Shown here: piece by piece, positions 38,890 to 46,478 of the stretch
Layout: every line of letters starts with the position of its first letter
Numbering within the stretch: the stretch's first letter is position 1
Source of the DNA: an uncultured Alphaproteobacteria bacterium
GTDB taxonomy: Bacteria > Pseudomonadota > Alphaproteobacteria > RF32 > CAG-239
NCBI GenBank assembly: GCA_902464275.1
Contig: CABQIK010000013.1
Coordinates: 1 to 46,566 of the forward strand
DNA length: 46,566 nt
Direction: 5' to 3'
Notes under the pieces: model-generated
Databases searched by the model: none
The model's input: the letters and a program-made list of their open reading frames with translations, nothing else
Told to the model about the DNA's origin: nothing
Position numbers and translations under genes: made by a program

Positions 38890-39933
38890 TTAAAAATATT
38901 TATTAACCGCTTGTTTGAATTGTTCAATAAACAGCTTTTTGAAATATGAGGCGTTATTTTGCTCATAAAACAAGATAATGGCTTTTTTATATTCTATTTC
39001 ATCAACACTTCTATAGGATAGAGGACAATAGTTGTTTGCCAGCAAAAGGGCATTGCCCAATATTCTGGAAGTTCGCTTATTGCCGTCTTCAAAAGGCTGG
39101 ATATAAGCAATCATCAAAACGGCAATTAATGCTTTCTCTATCGGATTCTCGGTTTTGTTTATTATTTCTATTAAATTTTTCAGAGCTTCTTTTATCTGAT
39201 ATGAATTATTCAACGGTTTATAATTAGTTCCGACAATTCCAACCATTCCGTTACGGACACCGGTTGCAACACCCAGCTCATTTACCAACAGTTTATGGAG
39301 TTCTTCTATTTTGGCGACAGTTAAGTTTTTATAATATTCCGGTGCCTTTAAGACAAAATCCAAAGCTTTTTTATGGTTTAGCACCATATTGGTTTCTTCT
39401 TTGGTTTTGCCTTGTGCGGAAATATTTTCATTTAACAAACGCTCTGTATCTAAAAGGGTATATGTATTTCCTTCTATTTTTGAGGACTTCCAAGCAAGCT
39501 CAACAGTTAATCTTTCAAATTCTTTTTGCAGTAAAGTTGGAGATAATTTGTTTCTTTTTTCAAGATAACCGGAATTAAGTTCTTCCAATTCGATTTTTTC
39601 TTTATTCGTCAACAAATCTTTTAATGCGGAAAAAATATCAAAGTTAAAACCGATTGCACCGGATAACCGTTCATCTTGTTCTTTGTCAAAATAGGTTTCG
39701 ATATTTATATTATTCAATAAATTTACTTTAACAGACGGATTATAGATTGTTGCTTTAGCCTGACCGGATTTTTCAATATCGCCGTTTTCCAAAAGCAATT
39801 TCAAATCTCTGGTTATTGTCATTTTAGTTGCGTCATATCCCATTTTCGCAAGGAATATTTCTATATCTTCACGTTTTGACGCCGGATTATCTTTAATAAA
39901 ATCCAATATCAGTTCCTGACGTTTATTATACAT
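38890..39933 (-). CDS. Fic-family protein with substituted catalytic histidine
   Basis: A 347-residue protein. Residues 1-65 form a winged helix (QELILDFIKDNPASKREDIE, MTITRDLKLLLENGDIEKSG). A Fic domain follows, with an inhibitory helix motif SSKIEGN (about 150-156) as in class II Fic proteins. The active-site loop reads Q279-PFEDGNKRTSR; the canonical motif is HPFxxGNGRxxR, so the catalytic His is Gln and the second Gly is Lys. AMPylation by the usual mechanism is therefore doubtful. A perfect palindrome lies 33 bp before the start, fitting autoregulation by the N-terminal DNA-binding domain. The gene is A/T-rich and isolated, probably acquired. Confidence 0.9.
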   Translation of the reverse strand: MYNKRQELILDFIKDNPASKREDIEIFLAKMGYDATKMTITRDLKLLLENGDIEKSGQAKATIYNPSVKVNLLNNINIETYFDKEQDERLSGAIGFNFDIFSALKDLLTNKEKIELEELNSGYLEKRNKLSPTLLQKEFERLTVELAWKSSKIEGNTYTLLDTERLLNENISAQGKTKEETNMVLNHKKALDFVLKAPEYYKNLTVAKIEELHKLLVNELGVATGVRNGMVGIVGTNYKPLNNSYQIKEALKNLIEIINKTENPIEKALIAVLMIAYIQPFEDGNKRTSRILGNALLLANNYCPLSYRSVDEIEYKKAIILFYEQNNASYFKKLFIEQFKQAVNKYF

Positions 39934-39942
39934 GCCTGCTCC

Positions 39943-39987
39943 AATCGTAACATTTTACTCTTTGTATCGTAACATTTTTGTTACGAT
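39943..39987. promoter_or_regulatory. Operator upstream of the Fic gene
   Basis: ATCGTAACA-TTTT-TGTTACGAT (39966-39987) is a perfect palindrome, and a third half-site AATCGTAACA lies at 39943-39952, within the leader just before the ATG. Three copies of one 9-10-bp half-site in 45 bp strongly suggest a binding site, most simply for the winged helix of the Fic protein. Confidence 0.65.
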
Positions 39988-40114
39988 TGTCAATATTTTT
40001 TATAAATACATATTTCATTGCTTAATAAACAACCTGTGGACTTAGAGATTACTATTTCATAATAAAACCTATACCGAAAGTAAAATTGTTATCCACGGGT
40101 TAAAATATAAAACC

Positions 40115-40372
40115 TCAAATTAGCTTTTCAGCGGCAAGAAACATCTTAAATCTTCTTAAAGCCTGACGAACAGATGTATGACTTCTCTTTCCATAACTGG
40201 ATTTTTCTCCGGTTGTTTCATATTCAGGCAGGATAGAAGCGATATTTTCAACCAAATGAGAAAGTGTAAATTCTTCTTTACGGCAAAGTCTTTCAATCCG
40301 ACCGGTATAATCCGCAGCAGTCAAAGCGGAGTATTTTTGTTGCAACAACCAATTTTCAAAATTCTTCAACAT
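40115..40372 (-). CDS. Small protein resembling a recombinase core-binding segment
   Basis: An 85-residue basic helical protein: MLKNFENWLLQQKYSALTAA, DYTGRIERLCRKEEFTL, SVRQALRRFKMFLAAE. The pattern of helices resembles the N-terminal SAM-like domain of tyrosine recombinases, but there is no catalytic domain. aaggaa precedes the ATG, and the 42-aa gene upstream ends 12 bp before it, so the two form an operon. It is either a free-standing small protein or the remains of an integrase. Confidence 0.55.
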   Translation of the reverse strand: MLKNFENWLLQQKYSALTAADYTGRIERLCRKEEFTLSHLVENIASILPEYETTGEKSSYGKRSHTSVRQALRRFKMFLAAEKLI

Positions 40373-40384
40373 AACACAATTTCC

Positions 40385-40513
40385 TTATAAGCTAACAATT
40401 TCGGTAAAAATGGCACAACCTCTAGCTTTCTCAATCTCACAAGCATTCATCGCGTCACGCAAAGAGTAATAAATTGTCGGCATTAACACGTTGCTGACTT
40501 TGATTTGATACAT
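40385..40513 (-). CDS. Small 42-aa protein, unknown
   Basis: A short frame that begins MYQIKVSNVLMPTIYYSLRD and ends GCAIFTEIVSL. The ribosome binding sequence aagga sits 7 nt before the ATG, and the downstream 85-aa gene follows after 12 bp with its own. The good initiation context in both genes is the main support. No family recognised. Confidence 0.55.
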   Translation of the reverse strand: MYQIKVSNVLMPTIYYSLRDAMNACEIEKARGCAIFTEIVSL

Positions 40514-40744
40514 AAGATTTTCCTTTCATAAATAGTTTTTTACTCATTAACTATTTACATTATGTCGTGAATAATCTTATTCGGGAGCCCCTAAAACGCT
40601 AGTTGCCAACGACATTTTGCTTTCGTTTGGGAATTTAAAATAAAAACAAGGAGTTAACCTATTGACCTTTAAGACAATAAGTCGTGCGTAAATGAGATTT
40701 TTGCTTAAAAACGCTTTTGGATAGAGAACTCAATCAAAGATTTT

Positions 40745-41116
40745 TCATATTCCCGCTGCCAGATATTGGAGCTTTTGTCTGTGTAAGAGTATGTCGGTTA
40801 CATCCTCAACCTTGTTGCGTTTTGACAATCTTCTTTTAGAAAACGGCGAAACAACCGTCATAACATCGGATTTATCAATATTTTCAAAGATTAACTTATT
40901 GAATAATCTTTGTAATTTGGCAAAATTTTCTTCCAATGTCACCATTTGCTTTATTCTTTCCTTGGCTTCAAAGTAATTTTGAGTATGCAGCGAGATAATT
41001 TTGTATCTCCGCTTGTTGTTAACTCTTGGCAATTCCACTCTATAATAGAAAGTTTTATTTCGCAACTGCAAGTGAATTTTTTCTGCCATACAGTTTGCCA
41101 TACACTTTTCAAACAT
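40745..41116 (-). CDS. Integrase N-terminal fragment (DUF6538-like)
   Basis: A 123-residue protein. The start at 41116 is chosen because ggga lies 9 nt upstream. Residues 10-60 (EKIHLQLRNKTFYYRVELPR, RYKIISLHTQNYFEAKERIK) fit the N-terminal domain found on many tyrosine recombinases (HL--R---YY-RR-VP pattern). The catalytic part is absent and the chain ends after a basic region. It sits 300 bp downstream of tRNA-Leu, the type of gene such integrases target, so it is probably the remains of an integrated element. Confidence 0.55.
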   Translation of the reverse strand: MFEKCMANCMAEKIHLQLRNKTFYYRVELPRVNNKRRYKIISLHTQNYFEAKERIKQMVTLEENFAKLQRLFNKLIFENIDKSDVMTVVSPFSKRRLSKRNKVEDVTDILLHRQKLQYLAAGI

Positions 41117-41249
41117 TTCGCTCTCCCGTAACCGTTTATACCGAGGCAAAAGTGTAACTACTTGTTTTTTAAGGATTTAAAAAATTAAAGAGCCATAGCG
41201 TAAATGCTTTGGCTCTAAAATTAAGTGCTTGATATTCAAGCAAAATATT

Positions 41250-41378
41250 TGGTGCGCTAGGCCGGCTTAGCTTCGCTGCACTGCGCTCATAAACCTGACG
41301 GTTTACCGCGATATCTCGTATCGCTTTCGCTTGTAGTCAAACCGGCACCCGTGCCGCTTCTATAGCCTGTTTATCATA
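41250..41378 (-). repeat. tRNA-Leu-associated repeat with duplicated tRNA 3' end
   Basis: Read in the direction of tRNA-Leu: a T-arm-like GTGCCGGTTTGA (41348-41337), then CTACAAGCGAAAG, which makes an 18-bp identity with 7794-7811 beside tRNA-Ser, GAGCGCAGTG (also beside tRNA-Ser), and finally a 16-bp exact copy of the tRNA-Leu 3' end including CCA (41265-41250). Same design as the tRNA-Ser array. Confidence 0.75.
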
Positions 41379-41417
41379 CCAATAAAAAAGCCACCGCAAG
41401 GGTGGCTTTTTTATTGG
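41379..41417 (-). terminator. tRNA-Leu terminator that includes the CCA end
   Basis: A perfect 17-bp stem (41379-41395 with 41401-41417) with a 5-nt loop. Its three outermost pairs use the tRNA CCA (41415-41417). The core is gccacc/ggtggc with A6/T6 arms, the same plan as at tRNA-Arg. Confidence 0.85.
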
Positions 41418-41501
41418 TGCGCTAGGCCGGAATCGAACCGGCACGGAGTTGCCTCCAACAGATTTTAAGTCTGCAGCGTCTACCTGTTCCGCCACAAGCG
41501 C
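41415..41501 (-). tRNA. tRNA-Leu(TAA)
   Basis: An 87-nt class II tRNA including CCA. The anticodon loop is ctTAAaa, there is a variable arm (tggaggcaactcc), and the T-arm is GCCGGTTCGATTCCGGC. The acceptor stem GCGCTTG/CTAGCGC has one T-T mismatch (positions 6 and 67). The 3' end is duplicated at 41250-41265. Confidence 0.93.
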
Positions 41502-41672
41502 ATAAATTTTATGAGCATACTTATAACCATATATTTTTATAAATGCAACATAAAACTTGTAATTTTTTTATTTTTGTGTTCTTCTGTTTTTGTTATTGTA
41601 ACAACTCAGCCAAAATACGGCGGAAACAGCGTTTCGGTGTTTTGGTTTTTATTTAACAGAAAGGTCTTTTTA

Positions 41673-42380
41673 ATGAAAAAAATTGATATGTCTTTGCAAA
41701 GATACATTTTCCCTAATATTAATAATGAAGGATGGCGTTTTATCAGTATTTTTGCTGCCATAACCGCGTTATTGGCAATTATTTGGTTGCCGCTCGGCGT
41801 TATCGGTCTTGTTTTAACCATTTGGTGCTACTACTTTTTCCGCGATCCGGATCGCGTTACTCCGCAAATTAAAGATGTGGTTGTTTCCCCTGCTGACGGC
41901 GTTGTACAGATGATAACCCGCGTCACCGGTCCTGAAGAACTTGGCTTAAACAACAAAACCTTTAATCGTATCAGCATTTTCATGAGCGTTTTCAACGTAC
42001 ATGTTAACCGCGCCCCTGCTACCGGCAAAATTTTGCGCCTTGCCTATATTAAAGGTAAATTTTTTAACGCCACGCTTGATAAAGCCAGCAAAGATAATGA
42101 GCGCCAACTTTTGGCTATGCGCACTGAATGCGGCAAAGAAATTGCCTTTGTGCAAATTGCCGGATTAATTGCCCGCCGCATTGTTTGCTTTGCCAAAGAA
42201 GGACAAACTTATCAAGCAGGCGAAAGATTCGGTCTTATCCGCTTTGGCTCGCGCTTAGACGTTTACTTGCCGACCGATATTGAACCGCAGGTTTGCATCG
42301 GTCAGACCATGGTTGCCGGTGAAACCGTTTTGGCTAATCTTAAATCAGATGCTCCGCGCGTTGAAGGAGATATTAAATAA
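41673..42380 (+). CDS. psd: Phosphatidylserine decarboxylase proenzyme, short form
   Basis: A 235-residue protein. The start at 41673 (MKKIDMSLQRYIFPNINNEG) is chosen because agaaagg lies upstream and it matches the family N-terminus. Two membrane helices near residues 25-55, then FFRDPDR and SPADGVV, FMSVFNVHVNRAPATG, and the self-cleavage site RFGSRLDVYLP, in which the Ser becomes the pyruvoyl group. Converts phosphatidylserine to phosphatidylethanolamine. It overlaps pssA by one base, so the two consecutive steps are co-expressed. Confidence 0.95.
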   Translation: MKKIDMSLQRYIFPNINNEGWRFISIFAAITALLAIIWLPLGVIGLVLTIWCYYFFRDPDRVTPQIKDVVVSPADGVVQMITRVTGPEELGLNNKTFNRISIFMSVFNVHVNRAPATGKILRLAYIKGKFFNATLDKASKDNERQLLAMRTECGKEIAFVQIAGLIARRIVCFAKEGQTYQAGERFGLIRFGSRLDVYLPTDIEPQVCIGQTMVAGETVLANLKSDAPRVEGDIK

Positions 42381-43168
42381 TGAAAAAACTTAATAACAAA
42401 CTTTTGTTTTCAAAACAAAAATTAACTGAGGTTCCGTTTCGCAAATTAGCCCCGAACATGGTAACCATGATGGCTTTGTGCTCCGGCGTTACTTCAATCA
42501 GATACGCCGTGCAGGATGATTGGGTCAAAGCCGTCATCTGCATTTTTTTAGCCGCCTTGTTTGACGGACTTGACGGACGCGTTGCCCGCTTTTTGAAAGC
42601 CTCTTCAAAATTCGGCGCCGAATTGGATTCGTTGTCTGACTTTGTCAGCTTCGGTGTGGCTCCGGCAATTTTAATGTATCGTTGGACATTGTTTGACCTG
42701 CCTAAATTCGGTTGGTTCTTCTGCTTGTTGTTCGCTATGGGCATGGCTATGCGGCTTGCTCGTTTCAATACCATGCTTGAAGATAACAATCAGCCTGAAT
42801 ATTGGTCGCATTATTTTGTCGGCGTTCCGGCTCCTGCCGCCGCCGCTTTGGCGATAATGCCGATACTTATCACTTTTGATTTTCCGGAAAGCGAAGTTGT
42901 TTTGCGCTCAAATACTTTTTGCAGTATTTTGATGTTTCTGGTCGCCTTTTTAATGGTTAGTCGCATCCCGACTATCTCCTTAAAAAAGCTTAAAGTGCAG
43001 ACTTATATGTTCTTGCCGTTAATGATTTTAGTGGCGCTGTTTATTCACTTTATGCTCTCGCAGCCGTGGATAACTTTAGGCACCATAACCGGCATATATG
43101 CGCTTTCAATTCCGTTCGGAATCGTAAAATTTGCGTACGATAAAAATAAATATAAAAAAGCAAATTGA
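42380..43168 (+). CDS. pssA: CDP-diacylglycerol-serine O-phosphatidyltransferase
   Basis: A 262-residue membrane enzyme. The CDP-alcohol phosphotransferase motif is present as DGLDGRVARFLKASSKFGAE followed by LDSLSD, with all Asp residues in place. About eight hydrophobic helices. It makes the phosphatidylserine used by Psd. Its ATG overlaps the psd stop (taATGa). Confidence 0.95.
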   Translation: MKKLNNKLLFSKQKLTEVPFRKLAPNMVTMMALCSGVTSIRYAVQDDWVKAVICIFLAALFDGLDGRVARFLKASSKFGAELDSLSDFVSFGVAPAILMYRWTLFDLPKFGWFFCLLFAMGMAMRLARFNTMLEDNNQPEYWSHYFVGVPAPAAAALAIMPILITFDFPESEVVLRSNTFCSILMFLVAFLMVSRIPTISLKKLKVQTYMFLPLMILVALFIHFMLSQPWITLGTITGIYALSIPFGIVKFAYDKNKYKKAN

Positions 43169-43186
43169 GCTAAAATAAGCAAAATC

Positions 43187-43230
43187 AATAAGTTGGCTAG
43201 TGGTATTATAATACCGCGCGCCAACTTATT
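43187..43230. terminator. Long hairpin after pssA
   Basis: An 11-bp stem aataagttggc/gccaacttatt enclosing a small palindrome (ggtattataatacc). No T-run follows, so termination is plausible but not certain. Confidence 0.5.
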
Positions 43231-43252
43231 GTATTTATGGTGTTTTTTATTG

Positions 43253-43280
43253 TTGACAATTGCAAATATTTATGTATATT
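43253..43280 (+). promoter_or_regulatory. sigma70-type promoter of rplM-rpsI
   Basis: TTGACA (43253-43258), a 16-bp spacer and TATATT (43275-43280), about 48 bp before the rplM start. Confidence 0.65.
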
Positions 43281-43327
43281 TAACCCGAATTTAACAAACC
43301 TTCTATTTTTTAAGAAAGAGAAAAAAT

Positions 43328-43795
43328 ATGACTACATATGCAACCAAACCCTCAGATATTGAGAGAAAATGGTATGTTGTTGATGCTGAAGGCGTTGTGC
43401 TCGGCCGCTTGGCAGCTGAAGTTGCTAAAATTTTACGCGGTAAACACAAACCTTGCTTTGTTCCTAACCTTGACTGCGGCGACTATGTTGTCGTTGTTAA
43501 CGCTGACAAAGTTAAATTAACCGGCAAAAAACTTACCCATAAAAAATATTTCAAACACACCGGTTGGATTGGCGGTATTAAAGAAACCACCCCTGCTAAA
43601 ATTTTAGCCGGTCGTTTTCCGGAACGCGTTATTGAAAAAGCTGTTGAACGTATGATTACCCGCAACCCGATGGGACGTCAACAAATGTCAAAACTTAAAG
43701 TTTATGCCGGCAACGAACATCCGCATACTGCGCAAAATCCTGAAATTTTGGATATTGCCGCTCGTAACCCGAAAAACAAAAGGAGTGCTTTATAA
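43328..43795 (+). CDS. rplM: Ribosomal protein L13
   Basis: A 155-residue protein with KWYVVDAEGVVLGRLAAEVA, GDYVVVVNADKVKLTGKK and ERMITRNPMGRQQMSKLKVY, typical of uL13. aagaaag precedes the ATG. Its stop overlaps the rpsI start by one base, the standard rplM-rpsI pair. Confidence 0.96.
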   Translation: MTTYATKPSDIERKWYVVDAEGVVLGRLAAEVAKILRGKHKPCFVPNLDCGDYVVVVNADKVKLTGKKLTHKKYFKHTGWIGGIKETTPAKILAGRFPERVIEKAVERMITRNPMGRQQMSKLKVYAGNEHPHTAQNPEILDIAARNPKNKRSAL

Positions 43796-44280
43796 TGGCT
43801 AAAAAAATTGAATCTTTGCAGGATATTAAAGCTGCTGCCTCAACAACTGCCGCCGCTGAAGCTAAAGTTGTTCGTAAAGCCAACAAAGACAAACAAGGTC
43901 GCGCTTATGCCACCGGCAAAAGAAAAGACGCTGTTGCCCGCGTTTGGGTTATGCCCGGTAAAGGCAACATTACCATCAATGAAAAATCTCTTGATCAGTA
44001 TTTTGCCCGTCCGGTTTTGAAAATGATTATCAATCAACCGTTTGAAGTTACCAACCGCGTTAATGAATTTGACGTTGTTTGCACTGTTAAAGGCGGCGGA
44101 TTGTCCGGTCAGGCCGGTGCCATTAAACACGGCATTTCAAAAGCTTTGAATGAATACGAGCCGGAATTGCGCACTGTTTTGAAACAGGCCGGTTTCTTAA
44201 CTCGTGATGACCGTGTTGTTGAACGTAAAAAATACGGCAGAGCCAAAGCTCGTCGTTCTTACCAATTCAGCAAACGTTAA
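43795..44280 (+). CDS. rpsI: Ribosomal protein S9
   Basis: A 161-residue protein. Residues 1-35 are an Ala/Lys-rich extension (IKAAASTTAAAEAKVVRKA) common in alphaproteobacteria. The core follows with YATGKRKDAVARVWV, GGGLSGQAGAIKHGISKAL and the C-terminal KKYGRAKARRSYQFSKR that contacts P-site tRNA. aaggag precedes the ATG. Confidence 0.96.
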   Translation: MAKKIESLQDIKAAASTTAAAEAKVVRKANKDKQGRAYATGKRKDAVARVWVMPGKGNITINEKSLDQYFARPVLKMIINQPFEVTNRVNEFDVVCTVKGGGLSGQAGAIKHGISKALNEYEPELRTVLKQAGFLTRDDRVVERKKYGRAKARRSYQFSKR

Positions 44281-44307
44281 TCGGTATCAAGAAATATTTT
44301 ATATTTT

Positions 44308-44340
44308 AATGGGCTGCGATTTTTCACAGCCCATTTTTTA
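44308..44340 (+). terminator. Rho-independent terminator of rpsI
   Basis: A 9-bp stem aatgggctg/cagcccatt with a 10-nt loop, followed by tttt. Confidence 0.8.
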
Positions 44341-44572
44341 TTTCAAGTAAATAATTTTGAGTTTGGAAGAGATAGTAATTTTCACATAAAAAATGCTTTA
44401 CAATTATAAAGGATAACTTAGACTTTATTCTTATGCAAATGTAAATAAGGTATAAGTAGATTTTATAGAAAAATAAATTATATCAAATATATGATTGCAC
44501 TTTACATTTAATAGTTTTTTAATCACAATGTTGTTAGATAGAAATAGTTGACTATTGCTTTTGGGGCACGAA
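44341..44572. other. A/T-rich intergenic DNA before the ATPase gene
   Basis: About 230 bp of strongly A/T-rich sequence with no gene. No confident promoter was found by eye. The shift in composition from rpsI marks the edge of an accessory segment. Confidence 0.4.
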
Positions 44573-45970
44573 ATGGATATTAAGATAAAAAACTTTGGCA
44601 AAATAAAAGAAGCCGATATTGATTTATCAGGACTTGCTTTAATTGCAGGTCCTAACGATTCTGGCAAATCAACAGTAGGAAAATGTTTGTTTGCTCTCAT
44701 TAAATCTGTTGCCAATTATCCTCAATATTACAATCAAATAAAGACACAGCAATTATATCAAGAATACTTTAATCCTCTCAGAATAGATGCAGAGAGAAGA
44801 AGTTCAAACTTCATACGAGAATTGTTAGGGTATCGTATAACAACAAAAGATGATACCATACTTAAAACAAATATCATATCTTTATTTAGCGATGAATTAA
44901 AAGAGGCTTCTATAGATAAAAAAATAGAATACTTGAAATATATATTAGAAACTTCAAAAAGAGAAGAAGGCTTTACTGCTAAGATAAAAGAAGTCATAGA
45001 AAAAGCTATTAATTTTCTAAGTAAAAATAGCTCTCAAAATGAACAAATGTCTTTTATTTGTAATAGAATTTTTAGAGATGTATTTTCTGGAAATCTAATA
45101 AATTCAGCGCATCAAAATGATACATCTTCTATAAAGTACTCAAATAACAAAAATTTACTATCCATAGACATCACAAAAAATAATATTACGGTTAAAGACT
45201 TTAAACCCGAAATTCCATCTTTAATAGATGCTACTTTTATTGACAATCCTTTGCTGTTAGAAAAAGAAACCGATAGATACAATAGAATCTGGTTTCATAT
45301 TTTCAATGATATGAATGAAGCAGAAATTAACATTTCAAATGATATTATAGCTAAGAAGAATAGAGCTATAAAAGGAATTAATAGAGAAAGCTATTATGAA
45401 GAATTATTTAAAGATTTCAATGAAATTTTTCAAAAAGCAGAATTTCAATATGACATCCAAGAAGAAAGGTTAAAATATAAAGTAAATAGCGAGGCTTCTT
45501 CATTAGAAATATCCAATATAGCCAGTGGTTCTAAAGCCTTTGGCTTGCTATATGTCCTACTAAAATCTGGAGTAATCCTAAAAGATAGTTTATTAATTTT
45601 AGATGAACCTGAAAATCACCTGCATCCTGAATGGCAATTAAAATATGCTCAAATTATATGTAAAATGGTAAAAAATGGATTCCATATTTTAATGACTTCA
45701 CATAGTCCTTATATGATTCAAGCAATTAAAACATATTCAGAAAAAGAAGAGATACTGGACAATAAGGTTAATTTTTACTTTGCTACACAAGATACAGATT
45801 ACAATTATAATAAAATCATTAATATACGAGATAAGGCAGGTAATTTAAATGATGATATTATATTTGATAGCCTTTACGCACCTATAGAAAAATTAGATGA
45901 AATAAATGAAGCATTAGCTAAGGAAATAGAGAGAAAATTCCTAGAGGAAGAGCCCGATGCTAAACTTTAA
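44573..45970 (+). CDS. AAA/ABC-type ATPase (RecF/OLD-like) of a putative defence pair
   Basis: A 465-residue ATPase. The start at 44573 (MDIKIKNFGKIKEADIDLSG) begins with the family's beta-strand pattern; ggggca is the nearest upstream purine run. The Walker A is GPNDSGKST (26-34). A long helical insertion of roughly 200 residues follows. The ABC signature is ASGSKAFG (317-324), the Walker B is LLILDEPENHLHPEWQ (Asp344, Glu345), and the H-loop is TSHSP (His377). This architecture is that of stand-alone SMC-like ATPases found in anti-phage systems such as Septu, Gabija relatives and PARIS. No TOPRIM domain follows, so it is not itself an OLD nuclease. It overlaps the next gene by 14 bp. Confidence 0.88.
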   Translation: MDIKIKNFGKIKEADIDLSGLALIAGPNDSGKSTVGKCLFALIKSVANYPQYYNQIKTQQLYQEYFNPLRIDAERRSSNFIRELLGYRITTKDDTILKTNIISLFSDELKEASIDKKIEYLKYILETSKREEGFTAKIKEVIEKAINFLSKNSSQNEQMSFICNRIFRDVFSGNLINSAHQNDTSSIKYSNNKNLLSIDITKNNITVKDFKPEIPSLIDATFIDNPLLLEKETDRYNRIWFHIFNDMNEAEINISNDIIAKKNRAIKGINRESYYEELFKDFNEIFQKAEFQYDIQEERLKYKVNSEASSLEISNIASGSKAFGLLYVLLKSGVILKDSLLILDEPENHLHPEWQLKYAQIICKMVKNGFHILMTSHSPYMIQAIKTYSEKEEILDNKVNFYFATQDTDYNYNKIINIRDKAGNLNDDIIFDSLYAPIEKLDEINEALAKEIERKFLEEEPDAKL

Positions 45971-46478
45971 TCAAAGCACTTTATGTGAGTGTTGTGAATG
46001 TAATCCCACATCACACAAACCAACACAAAATGAGATATGTACGAATGTCCTTAATAATTGTATCCTGAAATACTGTAATTTTGACATGGTACTACGAAGC
46101 AAACCATCTGTTGACTGCATAAGAATAACAAAACAAGGGTATTTAATGTTGGTTGAGATAAAAAACCAACCAACAGCAAATATAGACAAATCATCACTGC
46201 AGCAAAAAATAGAATCAACTACGCAATATTTATTGAAAAATGAACCTAAATTAGTTAGCTTGAAAAGGCTTTTTTTATTATCAATTTCAGAACAAAAACA
46301 ACCTAAAAAGCTTAATAATAAACAATCTCAAAACTATATTAAAATTGGTAAATTTTTAGCACATAAGCGAGTTTCTATTTTTAACAACAGAGTATATAAA
46401 CATATAATTAATAATCAAAAATACAGTGTGTTTTCTAGGATAGCTTCGTGTTCAGATACAGATGAGCTTTGCAAATAA
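45957..46478 (+). CDS. Putative PD-(D/E)XK nuclease-like partner of the ATPase
   Basis: A 173-residue protein, not assigned to a named family. Near the N-terminus is a cysteine cluster (C10, C12, C13, C15) that could bind metal. The segment SVDCIRITKQGYLMLVEIKN (51-70) has the spacing of a PD-(D/E)XK core: Asp53, a turn, then Glu67-Ile-Lys69 at the end of a strand. It is followed by a helix with LQQKIESTTQYLL (81-93), reminiscent of the Q-x-x-x-Y helix of RecB-like nucleases. The start overlaps the ATPase by 14 bp and agaggaag is upstream, so the two are coupled. The nuclease reading is inference from motif spacing. Confidence 0.6.
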   Translation: MLNFNQSTLCECCECNPTSHKPTQNEICTNVLNNCILKYCNFDMVLRSKPSVDCIRITKQGYLMLVEIKNQPTANIDKSSLQQKIESTTQYLLKNEPKLVSLKRLFLLSISEQKQPKKLNNKQSQNYIKIGKFLAHKRVSIFNNRVYKHIINNQKYSVFSRIASCSDTDELCK

